From contig NZ_WJXZ01000009.1 of NCBI RefSeq assembly GCF_009668025.1, positions 124,001 to 188,000 on the forward strand: 64,000 bases of DNA, written 5' to 3'. Below the pieces are notes generated by a model. That model saw nothing but the letters and a program-made list of their open reading frames with translations, did no database searches and was not told the DNA's origin. The DNA is from Larkinella terrae (GTDB taxonomy: Bacteria > Bacteroidota > Bacteroidia > Cytophagales > Spirosomataceae). Below, piece after piece: positions 25,283 to 34,183 of the stretch (its first letter is position 1; each line of letters begins with the position of its first letter). The translations under genes were made by a program, and so were the position numbers.

Positions 25283-27304
25283 TCATAATTCCGTTTCCGG
25301 TTCGTTCCAGCGACCGTCTTCTTTGATCAGTTCGATCAGTTCGTTGACGGCGTGCTCGGCAGTAACCGATTTTTTAATGACCTGTTGACCCCGGTACAAC
25401 GAAATTTTGTCTTTTCCGATGCCGACATAACCATAATCGGCATCGGCCATTTCGCCAGGCCCGTTGACAATGCAACCCATGATGCCGATTTTGATGCCTT
25501 TCAAATGATCGGTTCGTTTGCGGATCATGGCGGTGGTTTCCTGCAAATCGAAGAGCGTACGGCCACACGACGGACAGGAAATGTACTCGGTTTTCGACAT
25601 CCGGGTGCGCGCGGCCTGAAGAATGCCAAACGCAATCGAATTGTACCGGCTGGCGGTTTGCAGCCGTTCTTCCTCCGGCATTGCGGGCAGCAGGTCGGTT
25701 GCCAGCCAGGCGCCATCGCCCAGGCCATCCACCAGCAAACCGCCGATATCCGTAGCCGCATACAATTGCAACGAATCGCCCTGACTGTCCGGAAAACTGC
25801 GCAGATTAACAACCGGACACGTAATGGATCGGTCGATTAATTCACCGTAAATCCGCCGAAGTTCGGCCATTGCGTGGGAATTTTCCGTCCGAACCACCAG
25901 CACCACGTGCTTGTCTTTCTGTAACGCGCTGGCTAATTCGTCGGAGAAGTCACCCAGACGCGTTTCGACAAAATTGAGCACCGGATGTAAACCGGACGGT
26001 TTTTGTCGATTAGCTAAATACTGATGCGAATGGAGCAGCGGAAATTTATGGACCTTATCGCTGGCGGCAAGCCAGGTGTCGTAATTCAATATTTCTTTCA
26101 GCCCGTTGGGTAACATGAACGATACCGGTTCCGATCCGGTATAGATATAGTCCGTTCCCAGATCATTCATCCGCCACTTGTCGGGGACAGGCAGGTAAAA
26201 ATGACCAACCGGCCGGAGTTGTTCGTGATCCGTAACCGGTATTTCGGAATAATCGGCAATCACCCGCGGCACGTTAATCCCACCAAAGTTGGCGACCTCG
26301 TGGGTTTTCCGCCGGGTATATTGAAACGGATTGATCGGGTAATGGTTGATCGGTGGAATTGGGTGGTGTTCCGCCCGTTTGGTATATCGGTCGATAAGCG
26401 CCTGCGCAACAGGCGCTTCCCGTTCCGGATCTTCGGTCAGTGAAACCCGAACAGTGTCTCCCAAACCGTCCTCCAGCAGGGTTCCGATGCCCACCGCCGA
26501 TTTAATCCGGCCGTCCTCGGCTTCACCCGCTTCGGTAACGCCCAAATGCAGCGGATACGGTTTTAAGCCCTCCGCGTCAAGGCGATGGACCAATAACCGA
26601 TACGCTTCGACCATGACCTGCGGATTGCTGGATTTCATCGAAAGGACGATGCTGTGGTAGTTTTCGTCTTCACAAATTCGCAGAAACTCCAGCGCTGATT
26701 CCACCATCCCAAGGGGTGTATCGCCGTAGCGGCTTAAAATCCGGTCCGAGAGCGAACCGTGGTTGGTACCAATCCGCATGGCCGTTCCGTATTCCTTGCA
26801 AATCCGGACCAACGGCAGGAATTTGTTCCGAATCCGGTCGAGTTCTGCCGCGTAGGACGCATCCGTGTAATCAATGGTTTCGAACCGCTTCCGGTCCGCA
26901 TAATTCCCGGGATTGATCCGAACCTTTTCCACAATTCGAGCGGCCAGTTCGGCGGCATTGGGGGTAAAGTGGATGTCGGCAACGAGGGGCGTGGTGTAGC
27001 CGCGCGCCCGTAATACTTTGCGGATGTTTTCCAGATTCTGCGCTTCTTTCACACTTGGCGCGGTAATTCGGATGTATTCGCAACCCGCTTCGATCATTTT
27101 GATCGACTGTTCGACCGAACCGAGCGTGTCCATCGTATCGATGGTCGTCATTGACTGTACCCGAATGGGGAAATCGGAACCTAAAGGGACCGTGCCGATG
27201 GGTACTGTGATCGTTTTACGACGGGAATAACCGGTAAGGGAATTGCAATAAAGAGCCGGTTTTTCGGCGGATGATAGTAATGACGGTGTTGCGAAGTCAA
27301 GCAT
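25283..27304 (-). CDS. ispG: 4-hydroxy-3-methylbut-2-enyl diphosphate synthase IspG, long form
   Basis: 673 residues, the long IspG form of Bacteroidota, Chlamydiae and plants, with an extra central domain between the TIM barrel (about 25-310) and the iron-sulfur domain (about 560-673). It catalyses the penultimate step of the MEP isoprenoid pathway. Visible segments are PIRVQSMTTIDTMDT, TADIHFTP-like LVADIHFTPNAAELA and GTNHGSLSDRI. The cluster cysteines are at 577 and 580 (CPSC) and 611 (MGCIVNGPGEM). It is the only MEP gene here. Its stop lies within the outer part of the 25229 hairpin region. Confidence 0.95.
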   Translation of the reverse strand: MLDFATPSLLSSAEKPALYCNSLTGYSRRKTITVPIGTVPLGSDFPIRVQSMTTIDTMDTLGSVEQSIKMIEAGCEYIRITAPSVKEAQNLENIRKVLRARGYTTPLVADIHFTPNAAELAARIVEKVRINPGNYADRKRFETIDYTDASYAAELDRIRNKFLPLVRICKEYGTAMRIGTNHGSLSDRILSRYGDTPLGMVESALEFLRICEDENYHSIVLSMKSSNPQVMVEAYRLLVHRLDAEGLKPYPLHLGVTEAGEAEDGRIKSAVGIGTLLEDGLGDTVRVSLTEDPEREAPVAQALIDRYTKRAEHHPIPPINHYPINPFQYTRRKTHEVANFGGINVPRVIADYSEIPVTDHEQLRPVGHFYLPVPDKWRMNDLGTDYIYTGSEPVSFMLPNGLKEILNYDTWLAASDKVHKFPLLHSHQYLANRQKPSGLHPVLNFVETRLGDFSDELASALQKDKHVVLVVRTENSHAMAELRRIYGELIDRSITCPVVNLRSFPDSQGDSLQLYAATDIGGLLVDGLGDGAWLATDLLPAMPEEERLQTASRYNSIAFGILQAARTRMSKTEYISCPSCGRTLFDLQETTAMIRKRTDHLKGIKIGIMGCIVNGPGEMADADYGYVGIGKDKISLYRGQQVIKKSVTAEHAVNELIELIKEDGRWNEPETEL

Positions 27305-27379
27305 AGCCTAAACAGCGTGTGCGGAAGAGATACAAAGGTAGAAAAACCGGAGCGTTTTCCCCGCAAAAGCTATCTGTAG

Positions 27380-27424
27380 AACTCACTTTTGGCCCAAATT
27401 GTTCCTTACGGCCAAAAGTGAGTT
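27380..27424. repeat. intergenic hairpin with 15-bp perfect stem
   Basis: The arms 27380-27394 (AACTCACTTTTGGCC) and 27410-27424 are fully complementary around a 15-base loop, between the GHMP kinase stop and the ispG start on the minus strand. No U-tract. Confidence 0.75.
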
Positions 27425-27456
27425 AATGCTATAATGATTGAAAATCAGTGAGTTAT

Positions 27457-28533
27457 TTATTCTTCCACCTTCGTGCCTTCATCGACGCGGATAATATAGG
27501 CCGCACCGCCAGCCCGTTCGATCGCTTCGGCAACGGCACCGGCATGGCCGGGCGCATAGGCAAACATGCAGCCACCACCGCCTGAACCGTTGATTTTCCC
27601 GCCCAGCGCACCGGCGTTGAGGGCGGCTTCGAGCATCCGGTCAATTTTCGGCGTTGAAATGCGTTGCGCGTCCCGCAGATTCGCGTGGTGACGGTTGAGC
27701 AGATCGCCCAGTCGATTGTGATTCAGGTCGGCGGCTTCCAATTCCTGCCGGGCTTCACGGAGCAAATCGCGGTTGGAAATAGTGCCTTCGAGCAGGATAT
27801 TTTCACCGCCGGATAAATACGGACGGTAATCGTCCAGTTCCAGAACGTCGGTCGTATGCAGCGAAAATTCCGGGTTGATGGCTTCGATTTTTTTCACAAT
27901 GTCGTTCACCCCGGTGCGTAACCGCCCCAGAATGGTCAGCGTATCTTTGGGTTCCTGCGAATCGCCCAGGACAAAGGCACCCAGTTTGGGGCGCAGTTCT
28001 TCGATTTCGATTTCCGGTTCAGATTCCAGATAAATCACATCGCCAATGGCCGTCGAATAATGATCCATCATGCCGCCCGGCTCGCCAAACTCACGGGTTT
28101 CGGCTTCGTTAGCCAGATTGCCGATTTCCTGACGACTTAACAGTCGGGGACGATCGCTCATGCGCATTAGAAAATGAAGCCAGGACGCCACGAGTGCCGA
28201 AGAACTGGAGGTGCCGGAATTGATCGGAATATTGCCGCGAACTTCACATTCAACTCCCTTCGAAAACCGGTAGCCGTGCCGGACCAGCACATTGTAACTA
28301 CTGCGGAAATAATCGCGCGGTTTGGTGTAAACCAGACTCGATCCCGACAAATCGAATTCTTCCCGTTCGTTGACGTCCGGGAGGTTAATAATCACTTTGG
28401 TGTCAGTCCGTTGAAAACCGGTAATTCGGATGCGCCGGTTGATAGCAGCGGCAATAACGGGCAAACCCAGGTAGTCCAGGTGTTCACCAAATAAACAGAT
28501 TCGGCCGGGTGTAGAAACGCTTAATTGACTCAT
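27457..28533 (-). CDS. GHMP-family sugar kinase (galactokinase-like)
   Basis: 358 residues from the ATG at 28533, which shares a base with the stop of the MFS gene (TAATG). The N-terminal GRICLFGEHLDYLGLPV resembles the galactokinase signature GEHxDY. The ATP-binding loop INSGTSSSSALVASW is motif 2. NGSGGGGCMFAY near the C-terminus is motif 3. It should phosphorylate a sugar at C1. Galactose, fucose or another pyranose is possible; coupling to a fucose/glucose-galactose-type permease supports a sugar substrate. It is less like canonical GalK in the middle, so I leave the substrate open. Confidence 0.82.
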   Translation of the reverse strand: MSQLSVSTPGRICLFGEHLDYLGLPVIAAAINRRIRITGFQRTDTKVIINLPDVNEREEFDLSGSSLVYTKPRDYFRSSYNVLVRHGYRFSKGVECEVRGNIPINSGTSSSSALVASWLHFLMRMSDRPRLLSRQEIGNLANEAETREFGEPGGMMDHYSTAIGDVIYLESEPEIEIEELRPKLGAFVLGDSQEPKDTLTILGRLRTGVNDIVKKIEAINPEFSLHTTDVLELDDYRPYLSGGENILLEGTISNRDLLREARQELEAADLNHNRLGDLLNRHHANLRDAQRISTPKIDRMLEAALNAGALGGKINGSGGGGCMFAYAPGHAGAVAEAIERAGGAAYIIRVDEGTKVEE

Positions 28534-29765
28534 TACCAATTGGTTTTTTTGCTTCCCACCAGTGCATAATACAAAATGTAACCCAGGAGAGGAAGGATTA
28601 GGGCGTAAGCAAGTTTAGGACTGACGGTGTCGGTTAAATAACCGTGTAACAATGGTAACAGGGCTCCACCGGAAATTCCCATGATCAACAGGGCGGAACC
28701 CAGTTTCGTAAAGCGACCCAGGCGATTGAGCGCCAGCGGCCAGATGGCAGGCCAGATGGGGGCGATGGCAAAACCGAGCAGTGCAATGCACAAAACCGAA
28801 GTGAAACCGTCCGAAATCAAGGCGCCAATCGTTAAAATCACTCCCAGGCTGGTGCCGTACAAAAGCGATTTTTGCTGGGAAAGAAAGCGCGGAATCAAGA
28901 TAATTCCCAAAATATAACCACCTAACATGCCGTACAGCGTATAGGCCGTGAAGTATTTCGCCCGATCATTTGTGAACCCCAGAGCGGTTCCGTAGTTAAT
29001 AATCGTATCACCGGAGATGACCTCGACGCCCACGTAACAGAAAATGGCCAGGACGCCCAGGACTAGATTAGCGTGTTGCCAGACACTTTCCGTCGTGGCG
29101 GTTTTAACGACTACTGTTTTATCTTCTTCCTGTTCTTCCGAAACTTCAGGTAGCGTAGAAAACCGGATCAGCATGGCCAACACAATCAAAACGCCCGTCA
29201 GAATCATATACGGCGTCACCACTTTATCCAACGACTCGGAAGCGGATAATACGGTTCCGCTGGTCAGCAGTAATCCTCCAAATATCAACTGGCTGATAAT
29301 TCCGGCCAGTTTATTGGCAACACCCATAAAACTGATCCGTTGGGCGGCACTTTCGCGTGGACCAAGGATTGTCACGTAGGGATTTGAAGCCGTTTGCAGA
29401 ACCGTTAAACCGATCCCGATCAGGAATAAACCGACCAGAAACAGTGGATAGGAAACCGCTTTCGCGGCCGGGATAAAAATGACTGTTCCGATTGCCATGA
29501 CGATCAAACCGAGTGACATCCCGTTTTTAAAACCCGTTCGCTTCAGCAACACGGAGGATGGAATGGCCATGACGGTGTATGAAATAAAGAACGCGAACGC
29601 AACCAGGTTCGAGCCTACCGTGCTGAGTTGAAAGGCCTGTTTGAAAAAGGCAATCAGGACACCGTTTACCCAGGTGACAAATCCAAAAATGAAAAATAAC
29701 ATGCCGACAATCAGCAGTGGGCCGAGGTAATTACTGGTGGAATTCCGGGTGGCGGTCGGGGTCAT
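28533..29765 (-). CDS. MFS sugar permease (FHS family, glucose/galactose or fucose type)
   Basis: 410 residues with twelve membrane spans. The N-terminal GMLFFIFGFVTWVNGVLIAF, the GLTVLQTASNPYVTILGP segment and IAPIWPAIWPLALNRLGRF fit the FucP/GluP proton-sugar symporters. It imports a monosaccharide across the inner membrane. The downstream GHMP kinase starts on its stop codon, so transport and first phosphorylation are coupled. The promoter region lies in the AT-rich 115 bases upstream, before the GH109-like gene. Confidence 0.9.
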   Translation of the reverse strand: MTPTATRNSTSNYLGPLLIVGMLFFIFGFVTWVNGVLIAFFKQAFQLSTVGSNLVAFAFFISYTVMAIPSSVLLKRTGFKNGMSLGLIVMAIGTVIFIPAAKAVSYPLFLVGLFLIGIGLTVLQTASNPYVTILGPRESAAQRISFMGVANKLAGIISQLIFGGLLLTSGTVLSASESLDKVVTPYMILTGVLIVLAMLIRFSTLPEVSEEQEEDKTVVVKTATTESVWQHANLVLGVLAIFCYVGVEVISGDTIINYGTALGFTNDRAKYFTAYTLYGMLGGYILGIILIPRFLSQQKSLLYGTSLGVILTIGALISDGFTSVLCIALLGFAIAPIWPAIWPLALNRLGRFTKLGSALLIMGISGGALLPLLHGYLTDTVSPKLAYALILPLLGYILYYALVGSKKTNW

Positions 29766-29880
29766 CGTTTTGGCGTATAAAGCGTTCAGGGCGGCAGACT
29801 GAAGCGACTGCCGCTGTTTAGAATATTTTAAAATTTTTTAAAAATAAGAATTTTATTTTGAATTTTACGCAATTACCCGC

Positions 29881-31239
29881 CTAATAGTCGTCATTCAGCG
29901 CAAAAATGGGTTTGTTGGTTTTCCATTTTCCCCGCGTAAAATCCGGAATTTCAATCGGTTTGCTGCCTTTGGCAATGGATTCTTCCGACAGCGGACTTAT
30001 GGCGCTCCAGACCGCTGCGTCATAGACATCGATTGGGGGAGCCACTTTTCGTTTGACGGATTCGATGAAGGCCCGGATGACGAAAAAGTCAATGCCGCCG
30101 TGCCCCGCATTTTCAGCGGTTTGGGCGTGGCGTTTCCAGATTGGGTGATCGTATTTCTCCTGATACTCCTTAAACGGCTCCCACTGGTGCGGTTTTGGAC
30201 TCGTTCCTTCAATATAAATCGTTTTTCCGTCGTCCATCCAAATTCCCTGCGTTCCCTGCGCCCGGAAACCGAGCGAATAGGGGCGGGGCGAGTTGGTATC
30301 GTGCATGATGACGATATTTTCACCATTGGCGCACTGAATGACCGTCGTGACAATATCGCCCAGTTTGAAATTGACTTTGGCATTGGGGTGATTCGGTCCG
30401 CCCTTATCAACGATGTACTTGTGCAATCCCCGGGATTTTGTTGCCGTGGAAGTCAGGTGCAAAAACCGGTTTCCACGGTTGATATCCAGCCAGTGGGCCA
30501 CGGGCCCCAAACCGTGCGTCGGATACAAGTCGCCGTTGCGTTCGACGGAATGCTGGGTGCGCCAGCGAGCCTCGGAATAACCCTTGGCTCCAAATTCGGC
30601 ACCAACGCCCTGTTTAACCGTTCCATCGTTGAATTTAACATTGCGTAAATCGTGCTGATAACCGCAGTGCGCATAGAGCATTTCTCCGAACATTCCCTGC
30701 CGAATCATGTTCAAAACCGCCATCACATCACGTCGGTAACAGACATTTTCCAGAATCATGCAGGGCATTCCGCTTTTTTCGGATGCGTCAATCAGGTCCC
30801 AGGATTCTTTCAGGGTGACGGTTGCCGATACTTCGACGCCCGCGTATTTTCCGGCTTTCATCGTGGCTACGGACATGGGCACGTGCCATTCCCAGGGCGT
30901 GGCAATCACAACGCCGTCGATGTCGTCGCGTTTTAGCATGTTCTCGAAATCCCGATCAGTTTTTCCATAAACAGCCGCTTCGGGCCGACCGGCCTTGCTG
31001 ATCATGGCTTTGGTGCGGTTGATGGCTTCGGGATCGATATCGCAGATTGCCGTAATGGCAACATCCGGCCGATAAAGTGCCTGTTCAACGTGGCTGCGGC
31101 CACGCCCTCCGACGCCAATGAACGCCAGCCGGACTTTCTTATCCTGCTCCGGTGCGCCGGTTAAAATGGAGGGAAATAAATGAGCAGAGGAAACCGTTGC
31201 GGCCGCAGATCGCAGAAAATGGCGTCGATTCGTTTTCAA
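29881..31239 (-). CDS. Tat-exported Gfo/Idh/MocA oxidoreductase, GH109-like
   Basis: 452 residues. The twin-arginine signal NRRHFLRSAAATVSS is at the N-terminus. A Rossmann domain begins VRLAFIGVGGRGRSHVEQAL. GVVIATPWEWHVPMSVATMK and the C-terminal TTVIQCANGENIVIMHDTNS / FFVIRAFIESVKRK fit the GH109 alpha-N-acetylgalactosaminidase-like group, which uses tightly bound NAD+ in a redox-based hydrolysis. It lies in tandem with the MFS-kinase pair. Exact sugar specificity is inference; it could be another glycoside-acting Gfo/Idh/MocA enzyme. Confidence 0.8.
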   Translation of the reverse strand: MKTNRRHFLRSAAATVSSAHLFPSILTGAPEQDKKVRLAFIGVGGRGRSHVEQALYRPDVAITAICDIDPEAINRTKAMISKAGRPEAAVYGKTDRDFENMLKRDDIDGVVIATPWEWHVPMSVATMKAGKYAGVEVSATVTLKESWDLIDASEKSGMPCMILENVCYRRDVMAVLNMIRQGMFGEMLYAHCGYQHDLRNVKFNDGTVKQGVGAEFGAKGYSEARWRTQHSVERNGDLYPTHGLGPVAHWLDINRGNRFLHLTSTATKSRGLHKYIVDKGGPNHPNAKVNFKLGDIVTTVIQCANGENIVIMHDTNSPRPYSLGFRAQGTQGIWMDDGKTIYIEGTSPKPHQWEPFKEYQEKYDHPIWKRHAQTAENAGHGGIDFFVIRAFIESVKRKVAPPIDVYDAAVWSAISPLSEESIAKGSKPIEIPDFTRGKWKTNKPIFALNDDY

Positions 31240-31578
31240 AAGGTCTTGAAATTAAGGGTTAGCAGTGGACTTGTGCGTAAAAAAAAGCAAAATATCGGTA
31301 GGAAAAAAAAATGCATCGATTACTTCGCGATTAATGTTTTGGACAGAAAACGGTTTATCCCTAACAATGCGGTTATAGATAATTAACACAAGCGTAACAG
31401 AACGATGAACCAAACCGGCAACCCGGCTGTTATATTCCCGAAACTCACTAAAATTTCTCCTGAAAGCGGAAAATTCCACCGCTTGACGGCTCAAATGTGT
31501 TGCAGACAACCTTTCTGACGACATTTTGGTCGAGAATTTTTAACAATCGTAAAAAACCGGGTGGCCGGTTCTGACAGA
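31240..31578. other. divergent intergenic region
   Basis: About 340 bases between the GH109-like gene and the PTPS gene. It contains a long A-tract region near 31280-31310. No credible coding frame was found; the 90-codon minus-strand frame here has no homology that I recognise. Confidence 0.5.
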
Positions 31579-31995
31579 ATGGACAAAAAACGGGTAGCGG
31601 TGTTCCGCAAAGAACACTTCAACGCGGCTCATCGTCTCCACAACCCCGAATGGTCGGAGGAAGAAAACCGGCGGGTTTTTGGCAAGTGTAATAATCCTCA
31701 TTATCACGGCCATAATTACGAGGTGTTTGTTCAGGTAACCGGTGAGGTTGATCCCGTGACGGGGTTTGTAATGGACATGAAAGTGCTCAGCGATCTGATT
31801 AAAGAGCACATTACGGACAAATTTGACCATAAAAACCTTAACCTGGATACCGAAGAATTTAAAAATCTGAATCCTTCCGCTGAACACATCGCCATTGTTA
31901 TTTACGATTCGCTGCGCAGTAAACTTGATTTATCTCTGGACTTGAAAATCAGACTCTATGAAACCGAACGGAACTTCGTTGAATACCCGGTCTAA
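31579..31995 (+). CDS. 6-pyruvoyl-tetrahydropterin synthase / 6-carboxytetrahydropterin synthase family protein
   Basis: 138 residues from the ATG at 31579, preferred over a GTG 18 bases upstream. The zinc ligands are His 18 (FNAAHR) and His 43/45 (HYHGHNYEV), with the catalytic Cys 37 (FGKCNNPH). CTH-type enzymes convert 7,8-dihydroneopterin triphosphate to carboxytetrahydropterin for queuosine, and PTPS makes the biopterin precursor. The next gene is GTP cyclohydrolase I, the enzyme supplying its substrate, and the two frames overlap or abut, so they act in sequence. Which product is made cannot be decided here. Confidence 0.9.
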   Translation: MDKKRVAVFRKEHFNAAHRLHNPEWSEEENRRVFGKCNNPHYHGHNYEVFVQVTGEVDPVTGFVMDMKVLSDLIKEHITDKFDHKNLNLDTEEFKNLNPSAEHIAIVIYDSLRSKLDLSLDLKIRLYETERNFVEYPV

Positions 31996-32017
31996 CGGCC
32001 ATCACCCTACTTATAAT

Positions 32018-32689
32018 ATGCTGGATGAGTTGACAGTGGACGAAATTGGGGATGAGCATGTGGGTTCCTCAATTGATACCCCGTTACGGGCTGATGCGTT
32101 TGATATCAGCGACGACACCAAAATTGAACTGATCGAAGATCATTTTCGCGAGATTCTGAACATTCTGGGCCTGGATCTGACCGACGACAGCCTGAAAGGT
32201 ACGCCCCGTCGCGTGGCCAAGATGTATGTGAAGGAAATCTTCAGCGGACTGAATCCGGCGAATAAACCGAAGGCGGCCCTTTTTGAGAATAAATACCAGT
32301 ACAACGAAATGCTGGTTGAAAAGGGAATAACCGTTCATTCGCACTGCGAGCATCACCTCGTTCCGATCATCGGGCGGGCGCATGTGGCCTACATTTCGAG
32401 CGGAAAAGTGATCGGTTTATCCAAACTAAACCGCATTGTGCAATATTATGCCAAACGGCCGCAGGTTCAGGAGCGTTTGACTGAGCAGATTGCCCATGAA
32501 TTAAAAGAAGTTTTGCAGACGGAAGATGTGGCTGTCATTATCGACGCCCGGCATTTGTGCGTTTCCATGCGCGGGGTGCAGGATGTCAACAGCTCGACGG
32601 TAACCGCTCATTACGGCGGCAAATTCAAAGACGACGCCACCCGCCAGGAATTTTTGCGCCACGTCAGCGAACCGACGGCTGCGCTTTAA
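32018..32689 (+). CDS. folE: GTP cyclohydrolase I
   Basis: 223 residues from the ATG at 32018, close to the usual 220. An ATG at 31958 would add 20 residues and overlap the PTPS gene. It converts GTP to 7,8-dihydroneopterin triphosphate, the first step of folate and pterin synthesis. Zinc-site residues are in HSHCEHHLVPIIGR and DARHLCVSMRG. Other conserved blocks are DSLKGTPRRVAKMY, VIGLSKLNRIVQYYAKRPQV and NSSTVTAHYGG. It is in an operon with the PTPS-family gene and ends just before a long hairpin. Confidence 0.95.
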   Translation: MLDELTVDEIGDEHVGSSIDTPLRADAFDISDDTKIELIEDHFREILNILGLDLTDDSLKGTPRRVAKMYVKEIFSGLNPANKPKAALFENKYQYNEMLVEKGITVHSHCEHHLVPIIGRAHVAYISSGKVIGLSKLNRIVQYYAKRPQVQERLTEQIAHELKEVLQTEDVAVIIDARHLCVSMRGVQDVNSSTVTAHYGGKFKDDATRQEFLRHVSEPTAAL

Positions 32690-32693
32690 TTGA

Positions 32694-32750
32694 AATGAAC
32701 AATTAATAATGAATTTCTTGCGTCAGCCTATTCATTATTAATTGTTCATT
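32694..32750. repeat. 21-base-arm hairpin with CTTGCGTCAGC loop
   Basis: The arms 32694-32714 and 32730-32750 (core GAACAATTAATAATGAAT) are perfectly complementary. The 15-base loop contains CTTGCGTCAGC at 32717-32727. It lies between convergent folE and the sugar isomerase gene and is followed by an A-tract, not a T-tract. Confidence 0.85.
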
Positions 32751-32759
32751 AAAAAAAAA

Positions 32760-33695
32760 TCAAACAAGTGTCCCCACGCGCTCCAGGAGCGCTTTGGTTT
32801 TTTTGATGCCGTCGTATTCGCTTAATGTGGAGCCTTCGTATTCGATTCCGGCAATTCCTTTAAATCCGCTGTCTTTCACGATTTTCATCATGCGCATATA
32901 GTCGGTTTCGGTGCAATTGCCGCTGGCGTCGAAATCGTGGGTTTTGGCACTGACACCTTTGGCAAACGGCATCATTTCGGTTACGCCCTTGTACCGGTCG
33001 TATTCTTCCACGCACTTGCCGCCCCATTCCGATCCGTCGCTGCGTTTGATACAGAAATTGCCGAAATCGGGCAGAATACCGACATTTTTCATATTTACCT
33101 GCTTCATAACACCCGTCAGCCATTGACCATTGGAAGAGTAGCTTCCGTGATTTTCAACGATGACGTTGATATTCATGGTTTTGGCAAATTCGCCCAATTT
33201 CCCGAGTCCATCGACGGCGGCTTTGGCAACTTCCTCTTCCGTGCCTTTGCCAAACGCATTGACGCGAATGGTTTTGCAGCCCAGCGTTTTGGCGCATTCG
33301 ACCCAGGGTTTGTGTTTTTCAACGGCTTCGTTGCGTTTGGCGGCGTCGGTTTCGCCCAGAAATCCTTCGCCGTCGATCATGATCAGGTGGTTTCGAACGC
33401 CGTTATCTTTGCAGCGCATTAGCAATTCTTTCAGATAAGTTGCGTCCTGTGCTTTGTCCTTGAAGAATTGATTGACGTATTCCACAATATCGATCCCAAA
33501 TTCTTTTTTGGCGAGACCCGGAAAGTCGAGGTTGGTAATTTTTTTCTCGTTGAAAAGTGCCTTGTGAAGTGACCATTCGGCCAGCGAAATTTCAAAGAAC
33601 GGTTTTTTAGCGGCCGTTTCCGCAAGGGCCGGGAGGGCTGAAGACAAAGCCGTTACCGCGCTGAGTTGTTTTAAAAAAGTGCGACGTGATGCCAT
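32760..33695 (-). CDS. exported sugar phosphate isomerase/epimerase family protein (TIM barrel)
   Basis: 311 residues from the ATG at 33695; an upstream in-frame start would add a chain with no role. The N-terminus [20 protein letters not shown] is a Tat-like signal. The mature part is a xylose-isomerase-like TIM barrel with [47 protein letters not shown] (metal-ligand Glu) and [12 protein letters not shown]. It probably isomerises a sugar or polyol in the periplasm. It lies near the GH109-like and sugar-uptake genes but is convergent to folE. Confidence 0.83.
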   Translation of the reverse strand: MASRRTFLKQLSAVTALSSALPALAETAAKKPFFEISLAEWSLHKALFNEKKITNLDFPGLAKKEFGIDIVEYVNQFFKDKAQDATYLKELLMRCKDNGVRNHLIMIDGEGFLGETDAAKRNEAVEKHKPWVECAKTLGCKTIRVNAFGKGTEEEVAKAAVDGLGKLGEFAKTMNINVIVENHGSYSSNGQWLTGVMKQVNMKNVGILPDFGNFCIKRSDGSEWGGKCVEEYDRYKGVTEMMPFAKGVSAKTHDFDASGNCTETDYMRMMKIVKDSGFKGIAGIEYEGSTLSEYDGIKKTKALLERVGTLV

Positions 33696-34183
33696 ATTTT
33701 TACGTTTTAGGTTGGGTTGGCCCTTAACCGGGGATGAAGCTGAAAGGCAAGTTAATGAAAAAGGTGGTCGGATCAATCATAAAAAAAGGTTGGAGAGCTG
33801 ATTGGAAATCGGGAGGATGGAAAAAAGTATTCTAAAACCGCTCCGTCACTGGACCACTGAAATTGGGAAAATGAGTATTTCTCGCTACCAAATCAAAATG
33901 GGGTAAATACATTGAAATTTGGACAACTCAAAACCGCTCTTTTTCGCCAAAAATGAAAACCTCAGTTGGTAAGTTAGGCAGGAATTGAATGGTAATCATT
34001 TAAAAGGAAAAAGGCCCTCAGCAGCAAGTGCGGGGGCCTTTTTAACCGAGATATGAATACAACCTGAATTAAGTATCTCATTTGAGCACTAAATTCTCAC
34101 CGAAAATTACAAAAAAGTTGCAAATGCCCAACTTTTTTTGACAGGTTTTTACAATTTTTTTTTGACAACGAATCCTGTCGAAA
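33696..34183. other. 488-base intergenic region with an isolated terminator
   Basis: Between the sugar isomerase start and the CDF stop, both on the minus strand. No credible frame is seen. It includes a strong bidirectional terminator at 34008-34043. The 300 bases between that terminator and 33695 presumably hold the isomerase promoter. Confidence 0.5.
34008..34043. terminator. bidirectional intrinsic terminator
   Basis: AAAAAGGCCC (34008-34017) pairs with GGGCCTTTTT (34034-34043) around a 16-base loop. On the minus strand it terminates the cation transporter transcript. On the plus strand no gene is known to precede it. Confidence 0.85.

Noticed and set aside
31252-31524. A 90-codon minus-strand frame in the intergenic region
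   Set aside because: No family resemblance, and it spans poly-A regions and the likely promoter area of the neighbouring genes.
32760-33776. A longer start for the sugar isomerase (27 extra residues)
   Set aside because: The Tat-like signal beginning [10 protein letters not shown] at 33695 is the natural N-terminus.
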